A stretch of 64,000 nucleotides of DNA from an uncultured Geobacteraceae bacterium (GTDB lineage: Bacteria; Desulfobacterota; Desulfuromonadia; Geobacterales; Pseudopelobacteraceae), in contig CAJAFV010000065.1 of NCBI GenBank assembly GCA_903939115.1, forward strand, positions 1 through 64,000, written 5' to 3'. Below, one piece after another: positions 37,567 through 48,124 of this stretch. Both the position numbers and the translations under genes were made by a program. The notes under the pieces were generated by a model that saw only the letters and a list, made by a program, of their open reading frames with translations, did not search any database and was not told where the DNA came from. Numbering within the stretch: the first letter of the stretch is position 1; the number at the start of each line of letters is the position of its first letter.

Positions 37567-40260
37567 ATGACGACAAACGGTGACGACATACGTCCCTCCC
37601 CGGAGGCAATGCTCAAGCTGGTCCAAGCCGAAGAAGTAACGGCTGAACTGGGCAAGCTGAAAATTTTTCTTGGCTATGCAGCTGGAGTCGGCAAAACCTA
37701 CGCAATGCTCGAAGCGGCCCGTCAGAGGAAGAAGGATGGTCGCGACGTGGTAGTCGGCTATGTCGAATCTCATGGCCGTAGCGAGACCGATTTACTGCTG
37801 GAAGGAATGGAATCCTTGCTGCGTAAGGAAGTCCAATATATGGGCGTCGCGCTGTCGGAGATGGACCTCGATGCCATTTTAAACCGTAAACCTCAGATCG
37901 TTCTGGTGGACGAACTTGCTCACAGCAACGCCCCTGGCTCAAGACACGAGAAGCGTTGGCAGGATGTTGAAGAGATTCTGGAAGCTGGGATTGACGTCTA
38001 CACTACAATCAACATTCAGCACTTCGAGAGTCTGAATGATGTGGTTGCCCAGATCACCGGGATCATTGTGCGTGAAACAGTACCGGACCGACTTTTAGAT
38101 TTGGCCTTCGAGATAAAGCTGATCGATATCCCCCCTGAAGACCTGATCCAGCGTTTGAATGAAGGGAAAATTTATATCCCTGACCAGGCTGCCAAGGCTA
38201 TTGAGAAGTTCTTTCGCCCCGGTAATCTGATGGCTCTGCGGGAGCTGTCCCTGCGACGCACCGCCGCACGAGTGGATGACCAGATGCGCGCCTACATGGA
38301 GAAACAATCCATTGCCGGACCGTGGCCGACAGCGGAAAGACTGCTGGTCTGCGTTAGTGGTAGCCCATATAGCGAAAAACTGATTCGCGCCACCTGCCGA
38401 CTGGCTGAAGAGCTGAAGGCACAGTGGTTCACAGTCTACATCGAAACCCCGGCAGGTGGCCGGCATGTTCAGGAAAACCGTGAACGTGTGTGGCAGAACC
38501 TGAGACTGGCAGAAGGGCTAGGTGCTCAGGTAGGCACTATAACAGCCACCGACGTCACCGATGCGGTCATGGAATACGCCGGTCGTCATAACATCAGCAA
38601 GATCGTTATGGGCAAACCCAACAAGCCTCGCTGGCGCGAAATTATTAATCCCCCTGCAGTCGACCGGATTATCCGTAGAAGCGGAGCCGTAGATGTCGTT
38701 ATTGTCAGCTTTGAACAGGATAAATCCGTTGAGATCCATCCTGCTCCAAAACATCGGCACCCGTATGAAGTTCGCGGGTATGCAGCAAGCATGCTGCTTG
38801 TAGCAGCTGCCACAGTGCTGTGCGAGTTATTACGCCCATTTTTTACGCCCACTAACATGGTTATGTTCTACCTGTTGGCTGTGGTTATCGCCTCGGTACG
38901 GTTGGGCCGTAAACCGGCAATTGCCAGTGCTTTTCTGGGTGTGCTGGCCTTCGACTTCTTTTTTGTTCCTCCTCGAATGACATTTGTGGTTGCTGATACT
39001 CAGTATCTAATGACATTTCTGGGACTGTTCGTTGTTGGAGTTGTGATCAGTACTCTTGTCGCCCGTGCCCGCGAACGGGCAGAAGTGATGCGTACCCGCG
39101 AAGTACAGACCGCCAGCCTGTATTACCTCAGCCGTGATCTGGCCGCCTCAGCAAATATTGACGCTGTGCTGAAGGCTGTACTCAGGAATGTTGAAGAGGC
39201 GCTTAATGCCCAGGTGGTTATTATGCTGCCGGAAGGAGAGCGGCTTGACATTCTGGCGACCAGCGATGGACTTACTCTGGACATGAAGGAACAGGCAGTG
39301 GCCGATTGGGCTTTCCGGAACAGTCACCCGGCCGGACGGGCCACGGATACACTCGTGTCAGCCGACCTGATCTACCTTCCACTACAAACGCCGTCCAGTG
39401 TTTTGGGTGTTATGGGCGTTAAACTGGAAAATCAGCATGCCTATCATTCGCAGGAAAACCGCCGCCTGCTGGATGCCTTTGCCACCCAGGCCGCCATGGC
39501 CATGGAACGGATCAGATTCTCCCGTCAGGCGGAGCAGACACAGATCCTTCAGGCGCGGGAAAACCTGGAACGCGCCCTGCTGAACTCCATCTCCCATGAT
39601 CTGCGTACGCCATTGGTCTCGGTAACCGGGGTACTCTACAGCCTGAAGGAAGAAGGAGCTCACCTCAGCGATAGAGCACGACGAGAATTGTTGGATTCCG
39701 CTTGTAGTGAAGCAGAACGGCTGAATCGTTTCGTCGGCAACTTGTTGGATATGACCCGAATTGAAGCTGGTGCAATCCGGTTGAACGTTGAATTGTGTGA
39801 TATCCAGGATCTGGTCGGCTGTGCTCTGGCAGCGGTTGAACAGCGAATCGGTAGCCGTTCGGTTGAAATCAGGTTATCCGATGATTTACCTCTGGTCTCC
39901 ATGGATCTTGTGCTGATGACCCAAGTGCTGGTTAATCTCCTCGACAATGCACACAAATACGCGCCTGCAGAGAGCGCCATTGAAGTCAGCGCTACCACCG
40001 ATAATGGCAGGCTTGCTCTTGAAGTCTCAGACCGGGGTCCCGGTGTGCCGGAACATGACTTGAAGCGGGTATTCGACAAGTTTTATAGAATACCCGTTCC
40101 CGAGGGGGCTGGGGGAACCGGTTTAGGGCTGTCGATTTGCAAGGGAATCGTCGAAGCTCACGGGGGAAAGATAAACGCCGAAAACCGCGCTGGCGGGGGC
40201 TTAAGAATCGTGTTAGATTTACCTTTGCCGAAAACCGGGGAGCTAAACCATGCCAGCTGA
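37567..40260 (+). CDS. kdpD: Potassium-sensing histidine kinase KdpD
   Basis: An 897-residue membrane kinase. Order: KdpD ATP-binding domain with Walker A GYAAGVGKTYAML (about residue 37), USP-like domain (about 245-370), four clustered membrane helices (about 395-495), GAF domain (about 510-650), dimerisation/phosphoacceptor SISHDLRTPL (H about 678) and HATPase with GGTGLGLSI. It responds to low potassium or ionic stress and phosphorylates KdpE. Two bases separate it from the kdpC stop and it overlaps kdpE by 11 bp. Confidence 0.96.
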   Translation: MTTNGDDIRPSPEAMLKLVQAEEVTAELGKLKIFLGYAAGVGKTYAMLEAARQRKKDGRDVVVGYVESHGRSETDLLLEGMESLLRKEVQYMGVALSEMDLDAILNRKPQIVLVDELAHSNAPGSRHEKRWQDVEEILEAGIDVYTTINIQHFESLNDVVAQITGIIVRETVPDRLLDLAFEIKLIDIPPEDLIQRLNEGKIYIPDQAAKAIEKFFRPGNLMALRELSLRRTAARVDDQMRAYMEKQSIAGPWPTAERLLVCVSGSPYSEKLIRATCRLAEELKAQWFTVYIETPAGGRHVQENRERVWQNLRLAEGLGAQVGTITATDVTDAVMEYAGRHNISKIVMGKPNKPRWREIINPPAVDRIIRRSGAVDVVIVSFEQDKSVEIHPAPKHRHPYEVRGYAASMLLVAAATVLCELLRPFFTPTNMVMFYLLAVVIASVRLGRKPAIASAFLGVLAFDFFFVPPRMTFVVADTQYLMTFLGLFVVGVVISTLVARARERAEVMRTREVQTASLYYLSRDLAASANIDAVLKAVLRNVEEALNAQVVIMLPEGERLDILATSDGLTLDMKEQAVADWAFRNSHPAGRATDTLVSADLIYLPLQTPSSVLGVMGVKLENQHAYHSQENRRLLDAFATQAAMAMERIRFSRQAEQTQILQARENLERALLNSISHDLRTPLVSVTGVLYSLKEEGAHLSDRARRELLDSACSEAERLNRFVGNLLDMTRIEAGAIRLNVELCDIQDLVGCALAAVEQRIGSRSVEIRLSDDLPLVSMDLVLMTQVLVNLLDNAHKYAPAESAIEVSATTDNGRLALEVSDRGPGVPEHDLKRVFDKFYRIPVPEGAGGTGLGLSICKGIVEAHGGKINAENRAGGGLRIVLDLPLPKTGELNHAS

Positions 40261-40948
40261 AAAAACTACGGAAAATCTGCCCCGCATTCTGGTCGTTGAT
40301 GACGAACTGGCCATCAGGCGTTTTTTGCATACGGTATTATCCAGTGAAGAATTCACCCTTCACGAAGCGGAAAACGGTCATGCCGGTCTGGCGGCAGCCG
40401 CCGCGTTTCGACCGGACGTCATCCTGCTTGATCTTGGATTACCTGATCTAGACGGCATCGAGGTAATCAAAAGGATTCGCGAATGGTCACTAGTGCCGAT
40501 TATTGTGCTATCTGTACGGGAACATGAAAATGATAAGGTGTCAGCTCTGGACGCCGGGGCAGATGACTACCTTACCAAGCCTTTCGGGGTCGGTGAACTA
40601 TTGGCACGCATCAGGGCCGCACTGCGTCGCTCGCTGCTGGAGATCCCCGAACCGGTGTTCATCAGCAATGACCTGCGGGTGGATTTGGGCAGCAGGCTGG
40701 TGACGGTTAATGAGTTTGAAATTTCGTTGACTCCGACAGAATATGACATACTGCGCTTTCTTGTTATTCATGCCGGCAAGGTTTTAACTCACGGTCAGAT
40801 TCTGAAACAGGTCTGGGGAATGACTAACCTGGAACAACCGCATGTGTTGCGGGTAAATATCAGCAATTTGCGGCGCAAGCTTGAAAAAGATCCCTCCCGG
40901 CCGCAACATATCATTACTGAACCGGGTGTTGGATATAGACTGAAGTGA
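40250..40948 (+). CDS. kdpE: Response regulator KdpE
   Basis: A 232-residue OmpR-family regulator with receiver domain (ILVVDDE, phosphorylated D in VILLDLGLPDLDG, K in LTKPFGVGEL) and C-terminal winged helix ending RPQHIITEPGVGYRLK. It activates kdpABC under potassium limitation. The start overlaps kdpD by 11 bp. The operon ends at a bidirectional terminator shared with nifK. Confidence 0.96.
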   Translation: MPAEKTTENLPRILVVDDELAIRRFLHTVLSSEEFTLHEAENGHAGLAAAAAFRPDVILLDLGLPDLDGIEVIKRIREWSLVPIIVLSVREHENDKVSALDAGADDYLTKPFGVGELLARIRAALRRSLLEIPEPVFISNDLRVDLGSRLVTVNEFEISLTPTEYDILRFLVIHAGKVLTHGQILKQVWGMTNLEQPHVLRVNISNLRRKLEKDPSRPQHIITEPGVGYRLK

Positions 40949-40980
40949 CTATTTAAGCACCTTTAAACCAAGTCGCAATA

Positions 40981-41032
40981 AAACGATTACGTTGAGGAGC
41001 TTTAATCGACAAAGCCAACAACGTAATCGTTT
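40981..41032. terminator. Bidirectional terminator between kdpE and nifK
   Basis: AAACGATTACGTTG (40981-40994) and CAACGTAATCGTTT (41019-41032) are a perfect 14-bp inverted repeat with a 24-base loop, between convergent genes. Confidence 0.85.
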
Positions 41033-41048
41033 GATTGCTACTTTTATA

Positions 41049-42518
41049 TTACCGCATCATTTCAAAGAAACGGTCCTCGCACGTCTCGTCCTTGATATCG
41101 ATAAACTTGTTACAAATTTCCGTTACCATATTGACCACACCCTGATAGCCGATCAGCGGGTAGCGATGCTTGTTGACCCGGTCAAAAATCGGGAAACCGA
41201 AGCGGAACAGCGGCACCTTGGCATCGCGGGCGGCAAACTTGCCGTGGGTATCTCCGATGATGGCATCAACCGGATCGGTAACCACAAGACTGCGCAGATG
41301 CCAGAGATCTTTGTTCATGTAAATTTTGCAGCCGGTACCGTACATGGAACCGTCCAACAGGGCCTGCAACTCTTTCTCGGCTTTTTTGCTGCCGCGACTG
41401 CAGAGGATGTGATGCGGACGGGCACCCATTTCGAGCAGAAAGGAAACGTACCCCATCAGGTAATCCGGATCGCCATAGACGGCAAACTTTTTGCCATGCA
41501 TATACTGCTGTGAATCGGTCATCGCATCAACGGCACGACCACGTTCGTTCTTTAGCGAAGCGGGAACGTCTTTACCGAACAGTTCGGCGATTTTCATGAT
41601 AAAGGCATCGGTCTTTTCAATGCCCATCGGCATCGGCATGGTGACGTGCTTGCCGGAATAGGTATCCTTGATCCATCCGAATGTTTTTGGTGTTGCATAT
41701 GGGCCGATAGCGATAGTGGCCTTACCGTTGATCGAATCGGCGGCGTCTTCCAGTTTCGTGCCGCCGGCGTAGATGTTGTAGGTGCCGTCACAGGGGGACT
41801 CAAAGGTATCGCCGATATCTGCCAACAGAGTGTACGGGATGCCGAACTCTTTTAAGATCCGCTTGTATTCACGATAATCGCCGGTGTTGAAATCGCAGCC
41901 GGCAATCAGATTCAATTTTCCGGTGCAGCGTCCCTCGATCTGCTTCCCTTCTGTCAGGGTATGCAGAATGGAGTAGAGCATCGAGTCATAGCCATGGATA
42001 TGGGTGCCGTTGAAGCTGGGGGTGTTGGCATACGGTATCGGCAGCTCCTTGGGTACGAAGGCCTTCTGTTTGGCATTTTTTATGAACGCGGTCAGGTCAT
42101 CGCCGATAACTTCCGGCATGCATGAAGTAAAGACGGCAATCATCTTCGGCTTGTAAAGGGCGTAGGCATTTTCCAGCCCTTCATGCAGATTGTTCTGGCC
42201 GCCGAATACCGCGCCATCCTCGGTCATGGAATCGGAAACGGCCGGGGCCGGCTCACGGAAATGGCGGTTAAGGGTCGAACGGTAGTAAGAAGCACACCCC
42301 TGCGAACCATGTACAAACGGCAGCGTCCCTTCAAAACCGTGGGCACAGAGCTGGGCGCCGAGCGGCTGACAGGCATGGGCCGGATTGATCACCAGCGCCT
42401 GGCGGGCAAAGTTCTTCTCTTTATATTCTTCACTATTGATCCAGTTCTGAACCCTCTCCACCTCTTCCGGTGGGGTTTCGGTAACCTTCTTGACTTCAAG
42501 TCCCAATAAGTTTGCCAT
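41049..42518 (-). CDS. nifK: Nitrogenase MoFe protein beta subunit
   Basis: A 489-residue NifK. P-cluster cysteines lie in CQPLGAQLCAHGFEGTLPFVHGSQGC and the partner TSCMPEVIGDD segment; the C-terminal FPIFDRVNKHRYPLIGYQG is typical. It forms the alpha2-beta2 protein with NifD. ATG 42518, preceded by AGGAGATATACC, was chosen; an upstream in-frame start at 42590 lies toward the nifD-nifK repeat and is not conserved. The protein is somewhat shorter at the N-terminus than Azotobacter NifK, as in many anaerobes. Confidence 0.97.
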   Translation of the reverse strand: MANLLGLEVKKVTETPPEEVERVQNWINSEEYKEKNFARQALVINPAHACQPLGAQLCAHGFEGTLPFVHGSQGCASYYRSTLNRHFREPAPAVSDSMTEDGAVFGGQNNLHEGLENAYALYKPKMIAVFTSCMPEVIGDDLTAFIKNAKQKAFVPKELPIPYANTPSFNGTHIHGYDSMLYSILHTLTEGKQIEGRCTGKLNLIAGCDFNTGDYREYKRILKEFGIPYTLLADIGDTFESPCDGTYNIYAGGTKLEDAADSINGKATIAIGPYATPKTFGWIKDTYSGKHVTMPMPMGIEKTDAFIMKIAELFGKDVPASLKNERGRAVDAMTDSQQYMHGKKFAVYGDPDYLMGYVSFLLEMGARPHHILCSRGSKKAEKELQALLDGSMYGTGCKIYMNKDLWHLRSLVVTDPVDAIIGDTHGKFAARDAKVPLFRFGFPIFDRVNKHRYPLIGYQGVVNMVTEICNKFIDIKDETCEDRFFEMMR

Positions 42519-42579
42519 GGTATATCTCCTTTGGCGGGCAACCAATCTGTTGCACCACCGAATATTACTGCAGAATGAA

Positions 42580-42711
42580 CCCTTCTCCATGAGGGAGAAG
42601 GTGGCCGAAGGCCGGATGAGGGGGAAGGAGTGGCCTTAACCTTAAAATTATCATTTCCCTCTCACCCTAACCCTCTCCTTTAGGCCCCAGAGGGTCCTCA
42701 TGGAGAGGGGA
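42580..42711. repeat. GGGAGAAGGTGGCCGAAGG repeat between nifD and nifK
   Basis: A left half with GAGGGAGAAGGTGGCCGAAG (from 42592) and CCGGATGAGGGG is followed after about 40 bases by CCCTCTCACCCTAACCCTCTCC, forming a long imperfect hairpin. A closely similar copy lies at 63584-63693. It is a dispersed REP-like unit inserted between structural nif genes. Confidence 0.85.
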
Positions 42712-42715
42712 CTAT

Positions 42716-44161
42716 TTAAAACGGTGCCTTTACCAGTTTCCAGGTCGGGCTGTTCACCGCCATGTCAACATCGCGGGCAAATATTTCAAAGCCCTGATAG
42801 CCGTGATACGGGCCGGAATAGTCCCAACTGTGCATCTGACGGAACGGTATGCCCATCTTCTGGAATACATACTTTTCCTTGATGCCGGAGCCGATCAGGT
42901 CGGGCTTCAGAGCGTGGGCAAATTTTTCAAACTCATATTCGGACGGATCGTCATAAACAACCGTGGCATCCGGCATCTCCGGAGCGGTACGGTCGTAGTC
43001 GTCGCCGTGGGCGAATTCATATCCGGAGCCGACACAGTCCATACCGAGGTCTTCATAGGCGCCGATCGTATGGCGGGGGCGGAGACCACCCACCAGCAGC
43101 ATGACTTTCTTTTTGTCGAGGCGTGGTTTGTATTCGTCAATAATCGCCTGCATGATCGGTTCGTACTTGGCTATTGCCAGTTCGACCTTTTCTTTAATGA
43201 CATCGTCGAAGCGCTCGGCAATAGCCCGGAGGCTCTCCCTGATTTTGGTCGGGCCGAAGAAGTTGAACTCCAGCCACGGGATGCCGTATTTCTCTTCCAT
43301 GACCTTGCACATATAGTTCATGGAGCGGTAGCAGTGAATCAGGTTCAGCTTGACGGTGTGGGTTGCGGCAATTTTTTCCAGCTCGCCGTCGCCGGTCCAG
43401 ACCGATTTTACATTCAGGCCGATCTCTTCCAGCAGTGATTTAGCCGACCAGACGTCACCGCCGATGTTGTAGTCGCCGATCAGGGCGATATCGTAGGGGG
43501 TTGACGGTTCGGCAAACTCACGTGTTTCAATAATGTAGTCGCGGATCGAGTCATTGGAGATATGGTGTCCCAATGACTGGGAGACCCCACGGAACCCTTC
43601 GCAGTTGCAGGGAATGATCGGAATTTCCAGCTCTTTGGAAACCCGCTTGGTAACGGAGTTAATATCGTCACCGATCAGACCGACCGGGCATTCGGACAGA
43701 ACCGAGATTCCTTTGGCCAACGGAAAGAGATCGTGTGCTTCATGGAGCAGTGTATCCAGCTTCTTGTCACCGCCGTAGACGATGTCTTTTTCCTGAAAAT
43801 CTGAGGTAAACTGCATGCCGAACTGCGTGACACCGTTGATGCCGCTCATCAGGTTACGTCGTGTTCCCCAAGAGTACCAGCCGCAACCGACCGGACCGTG
43901 AGAAACATGGACCATATCGCGGATCGGCCCCCAGACAACACCCTTAGCTCCCGCATATGCGCAGCCTCGTGCACTCATGACGCCGGGAACGGTTTTTTTG
44001 TTGGACTTGACGCTGGCACAGCCGGATGCTGCATCGTTTGGCGCCAGATGCGGTGCGCGTTTCTTCTTGGCCTTTTCGGGGTACACCGACAGGGCATCAT
44101 CGATCATGGCCTGGGTGGATTCTTTGGTAATTCCGTCAATAGTTCGTATTTTGTCAGACAT
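42716..44161 (-). CDS. nifD: Nitrogenase MoFe protein alpha subunit
   Basis: A 481-residue NifD. P-cluster cysteines are in [31 protein letters not shown] and CPVGLIGDD; FeMo-co ligands are the cysteine in [10 protein letters not shown] and the histidine in [22 protein letters not shown]. Homocitrate-contact and RRN segments are intact. Order nifH-nifD-nifK on the minus strand is normal. ATG 44161 follows AAAGGAGACTCCC. Confidence 0.98.
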   Translation of the reverse strand: MSDKIRTIDGITKESTQAMIDDALSVYPEKAKKKRAPHLAPNDAASGCASVKSNKKTVPGVMSARGCAYAGAKGVVWGPIRDMVHVSHGPVGCGWYSWGTRRNLMSGINGVTQFGMQFTSDFQEKDIVYGGDKKLDTLLHEAHDLFPLAKGISVLSECPVGLIGDDINSVTKRVSKELEIPIIPCNCEGFRGVSQSLGHHISNDSIRDYIIETREFAEPSTPYDIALIGDYNIGGDVWSAKSLLEEIGLNVKSVWTGDGELEKIAATHTVKLNLIHCYRSMNYMCKVMEEKYGIPWLEFNFFGPTKIRESLRAIAERFDDVIKEKVELAIAKYEPIMQAIIDEYKPRLDKKKVMLLVGGLRPRHTIGAYEDLGMDCVGSGYEFAHGDDYDRTAPEMPDATVVYDDPSEYEFEKFAHALKPDLIGSGIKEKYVFQKMGIPFRQMHSWDYSGPYHGYQGFEIFARDVDMAVNSPTWKLVKAPF

Positions 44162-44181
44162 GGGAGTCTCCTTTCAAAATC

Positions 44182-44286
44182 CACCACAGAGTCACAGAGA
44201 GCACAGAGAAAATTAAAATCGGAACACTTTAGATTAAAACTATAATCTTCTTGTCTTACTCTGTGTCCTCTGTGACTCTGTGGTGA
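44182..44286. repeat. CACAGAG palindromic repeat unit, copy 2
   Basis: CCACCACAGAGTCACAGAGA (from 44181) pairs with CTCTGTGTCCTCTGTGACTC and CTGTGGTG on the right (44259-44286), a long imperfect inverted repeat filling the nifH-nifD gap. It can form a stable mRNA hairpin after nifH, which would favour the usual excess of NifH. Confidence 0.82.
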
Positions 44287-44299
44287 GATGTTTTTTTAT

Positions 44300-45205
<906 letters not shown>

Positions 45206-45222
45206 TTAGTAAGTTAGAAAAC

Positions 45223-45244
45223 TTTCTGCGGCTCGTTGCAGAAA
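45223..45244 (-). other. Hairpin in the nifH 5' untranslated region
   Basis: TTTCTGC and GCAGAAA pair perfectly around an 8-base loop AACGAGCC on the minus strand. It lies after the leader terminator and 60 bases before nifH, next to a direct repeat AAATAGTT. Possible mRNA stabiliser. Confidence 0.55.
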
Positions 45245-45283
45245 CTATTTTCTTGAACGAACTATTTTGTTTTGGTGCAGGGC

Positions 45284-45369
45284 AAATAAAAAGGCGCCCC
45301 ATTTTTTTGGAGGCGCCATTGCCTGGATAAATCTGTATTTTTTTCTAAAACTGTTTTGAACGGTGCTGC
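45284..45369 (-). promoter_or_regulatory. ANTAR-type antitermination leader of nifH
   Basis: On the minus strand the predicted start is near 45369. A weak first hairpin TCAAA-ACAGTT-TTAGA has a hexaloop with A1 and G4. After 24 bases AGGC-AATGGC-GCCT (45324-45311) forms the second hairpin, also A1/G4. Its 3' part GGCGCCTCC is the 5' arm of a terminator pairing with GGGGCGCC and followed by TTTTTATTT (to 45284). The two structures exclude each other. Confidence 0.85.
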
Positions 45370-45379
45370 TTCACATTAA

Positions 45380-45395
45380 AGCACAGGGCGTGCCA
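45380..45395 (-). promoter_or_regulatory. Sigma-54 promoter of nifHDK
   Basis: Minus strand TGGCACGCCCTGTGCT, near-perfect -24/-12 element 217 bp before nifH. Confidence 0.94.
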
Positions 45396-45515
45396 ACATT
45401 TAATTATCCAATAATAACAGACTATTGTCAGTTTATGCCTACAAATAAGGCTGCGGGAAGTGGTGGATATCGGGTGGGGATGCGCCAGCATCAGAGGCAG
45501 ATGCTGAAAAAATAA

Positions 45516-46574
45516 TCAGCCGGGGAGAATACGAAACGCCGAAGCCTTCACTGCCGCAAACACGGTGCTCCCTGGGACGATGCCCAGTTCGTTGACGGCG
45601 TCCTGAACAACCTCAGAGACCAGTGTATTACCGGCACAGTCGAGCTCCACACCGATTTTTCTCCCGGAATTGAACAGGGAGCGCACGGTGCAAGCCAGAA
45701 GGTTGCGCGCACTGATAGCTTCCGGGTTCTGCTTAAAGAGTATGATATCCTTGGACGAGAGCTCCGCCATGGAGCTGTCACGGCCAGAGCCGGCAGAAAT
45801 CAGCAGGCGCACAGTTCCCCAAGGATATGCGTACAGAGTGCCGTCATCAGACGGGCACCCCAGCTTCAGGAGATTGATATAGCCGACCTGACTGCTGCCC
45901 ATGCGGTTTCGTGCCAGTTGTTCGCTGGTAGTCTGCCCGATCATGACTCCTTTATCAAATGCCAGCACCGTATCGGTCATGAGGCGCATTTCAACCAGGG
46001 AGTGAGAGATAAACAGATAGGGGATGCCGAACTCGCTGCTGACACTCCGCAGGTAGGGAATAATCTGAAAACGGAGGGTATCGTCCAATGCCGAGAGCGG
46101 TTCATCCATCAAAAGCAGGCGGGGATTGGCCAGAATGGCGCGACCAAGCGCGACACGCTGTTTCTCGCCGCCCGACAGATTGGTGACCCCACGCCCCAGA
46201 AGATCGTTCAGCCCCAGAACGGTCACCAGAGTATCAAAGTCAATCGTGCGAAAATGTGCCGGACAGCGTTTATAGCCGTAGCGCAGGTTGCTCCGGACAT
46301 TTAAATGTGGAAACAGGCAGTGCTGTTGAAAGACCATGCCAATGCGCCGCTTTTCCGGTCGCACGTTGATCCCCCCGGCACTGCTGAAAAGGCATTCTCC
46401 ATCAAGTACAATCTCGCCTTCGTCAGGGTTAACAAGCCCTGCGAGCATACTGACCAGAGTCGATTTACCGCTGCCTGACGTGCCGAAAACGCCGATTCTG
46501 TCGCCACTGAAAGTGGTATTTGCGGCCAGCGCAAAGGCACCGAAACTTTTTTTAACATCCATAGAGATCAGCAC
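45516..46574 (-). CDS. modC: Molybdate ABC transporter ATPase ModC
   Basis: A 352-residue ABC ATPase with Walker A GTSGSGKST (about 31-39), signature LSGGEKQRVALGRA, Walker B LLLMDEPLSALD and a C-terminal TOBE-type oxyanion domain (about 285-352). With ModB it powers molybdate import needed for FeMo-co. The start is GTG 46574, one base after the modB stop, with GGAGGG upstream; an ATG 12 bp further in is an alternative. It lies just upstream (same strand) of the nifH promoter region. Confidence 0.9.
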   Translation of the reverse strand: MLISMDVKKSFGAFALAANTTFSGDRIGVFGTSGSGKSTLVSMLAGLVNPDEGEIVLDGECLFSSAGGINVRPEKRRIGMVFQQHCLFPHLNVRSNLRYGYKRCPAHFRTIDFDTLVTVLGLNDLLGRGVTNLSGGEKQRVALGRAILANPRLLLMDEPLSALDDTLRFQIIPYLRSVSSEFGIPYLFISHSLVEMRLMTDTVLAFDKGVMIGQTTSEQLARNRMGSSQVGYINLLKLGCPSDDGTLYAYPWGTVRLLISAGSGRDSSMAELSSKDIILFKQNPEAISARNLLACTVRSLFNSGRKIGVELDCAGNTLVSEVVQDAVNELGIVPGSTVFAAVKASAFRILPG

Positions 46575-46575
46575 G

Positions 46576-47259
46576 TCAGTCCCTCCGGGCCGTTTTTCTT
46601 ACTAGCAGCTCATGCATAAACAACACTGCCATTGAGATGACCACTGACACCAGGCAGAGCGCCAGTGCCATGGTCTCACTTGTCGGAGAGCTGGCATATT
46701 CATAAATGGCAAGGGGAATGGTCTGGGTCACACCGGGGATATTGCCGGCGACGATGATGGTCGCACCGAATTCACCGAGGCTGCGGGCAAACATAAGTGA
46801 TGAACCGGCCAGCAGTCCGGGGATTGAGAGAGGCAGAATAACCGTCAGCAGGGTGTCGTGCCACGGCGCTCCGAGCGTTCGGGAGGCGTTGATAAGGCGC
46901 CGGTCGATACCCTCCATGCCGACCCGCAACGAGCGCACCAACAGTGGGAATCCAACCACCGCCGAAGCGATGACTGCAGCTTTGAGCGTGAAGATAAGAC
47001 GGATACCAGCGTCATTGAGCAGAGAACCCAGCCAGCCGTGCTTTCCAAGCAGAAGCAGCAGAAAATAGCCCACGACTACCGGCGGCAGGGTCAAAGGAAG
47101 GTTCACGAAAACCTCCAGCACTATCTTGCCGCGAAATTTAACAAAGGTGATCAGGTACGCGATGCCAAAACCAAGCGGAAGTGATAGCACGGTCGCTGCT
47201 ATCGCTACCTGAAGCGAAAGCCGTATGGCATCATAATCTGTGGAAGTCAATGGAATCAT
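46576..47259 (-). CDS. modB: Molybdate ABC transporter permease ModB
   Basis: A 227-residue inner-membrane permease with five or six helices and the cytoplasmic EAA-type loop (ASRTLGAPWHDTLLTVILPLSIPGLLAGSSLMFARSLGEFGATI), which binds ModC. SLGEFGA is typical of ModB. No modA gene for the binding protein is in this window, so the transporter is incomplete as encoded here. ATG 47259; ribosome site weak. Confidence 0.92.
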   Translation of the reverse strand: MIPLTSTDYDAIRLSLQVAIAATVLSLPLGFGIAYLITFVKFRGKIVLEVFVNLPLTLPPVVVGYFLLLLLGKHGWLGSLLNDAGIRLIFTLKAAVIASAVVGFPLLVRSLRVGMEGIDRRLINASRTLGAPWHDTLLTVILPLSIPGLLAGSSLMFARSLGEFGATIIVAGNIPGVTQTIPLAIYEYASSPTSETMALALCLVSVVISMAVLFMHELLVRKTARRD

Positions 47260-47732
47260 AAGTGAGCGTTATGCCATGTATCGGGTTGTAAATCAGTACG
47301 TTACCAACACTATCGTTGCTTCATCACCGTGCAAATAAGCAAAAAAAAACTGCGGCTTCTTTATTTTTTGTTCCTGAATCCGTCAGCGCCCTTGGATCTG
47401 CTGCCCGAGAATACATCTCCTGCGGGACGGTGAAAAGCTTTTTTGCCCGCTTGGCCAACAATGCGTCAGTCATGTACACAATGCGCCATCCACCACGCTA
47501 CTCCCGAAAACCATTTTCAAAATTTGTAATTACATTATGTGTGCCAAGTTATTATTCCGCAAATAGAGATATTTTTCATACTGTTATAACAACACCAGTC
47601 CTATCCTAATATTTATAATTACATAACGATTGACCAATAACGCGGCTAATGACCAATTTAAGCGCACTCCGCTATGGTTCAAATCCGGCAGTAAAGTTGC
47701 ATAAACGGGAGTTGTCACCGGGAGGATATTAC
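47260..47732. other. AT-rich intergenic region between modB and the zinc-ribbon gene
   Basis: A 473-bp divergent gap. Minus-strand TGGCACACATAATGTA (47541-47556) resembles a sigma-54 promoter but has GT instead of GC at -12. TACATAACGAT (47620-47630) resembles half of a ModE site, and TAATTACAT occurs twice. No open frame here has convincing coding character. Confidence 0.4.
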
Positions 47733-48044
47733 ATGGAACTACTTGACAGGGATACGGCGAAAAAGTTATTCGAGCGGTTTCGTACCACACGCGACGGCAT
47801 CAGAAACATACCGGAAATGGCGTCCGTCTGCATGATCTGCGGCTCTATCCATATAGTTCCCAAACCGGGTGATGACAGGAGACTTCTCTGTCGCGACTGC
47901 GGCTTTGCCTTTTATCGTTATCAATGTACTGCCTGCGGGAAAACGGTTGACGGGCGCGATCCGTTGAATCCGGGCTGCCGGAAATGTGGATCGAGGGTCT
48001 GTACCTGCGGGGCGTGCGGTTGCCAGCCGGTCGGAAATGGGTGA
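47733..48044 (+). CDS. Multi-zinc-ribbon protein beside cowN
   Basis: A 103-residue protein: a short helical N-terminus ([25 protein letters not shown]) then five CxxC-type pairs (CMICG, CRDCG, CTACG, CRKCG and the end CTCGACGC), which suggest two or more zinc ribbons or a metal-binding tail. No family name is recognised. ATG 47733 follows GGGAGGATATTAC; an upstream in-frame ATG lacks a ribosome site. It lies 80 bp before cowN on the same strand, so a link to nitrogenase protection or metal supply is possible but unproven. Confidence 0.6.
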   Translation: MELLDRDTAKKLFERFRTTRDGIRNIPEMASVCMICGSIHIVPKPGDDRRLLCRDCGFAFYRYQCTACGKTVDGRDPLNPGCRKCGSRVCTCGACGCQPVGNG

Positions 48045-48124
48045 ATGGCCGCAAAATCCTTCCTTCTGCCGTTAAAAAGGTCATCAGTGGGCGAAAAGTA
48101 AGCATTCTATTTCAAGGAGGGGTT

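Noticed and set aside
40981-41032. Attachment site between kdpE and nifK
   Set aside because: The 14-bp inverted repeat lies between convergent genes and is better explained as a bidirectional terminator.
42803-43438. 211-residue plus-strand open frame
   Set aside because: Antisense to nifD; composition and lack of motifs mark it as a shadow.
47316-47609. 97-residue frame in the modB upstream gap
   Set aside because: No ribosome site, no family resemblance, and it crosses AT-rich regulatory sequence.
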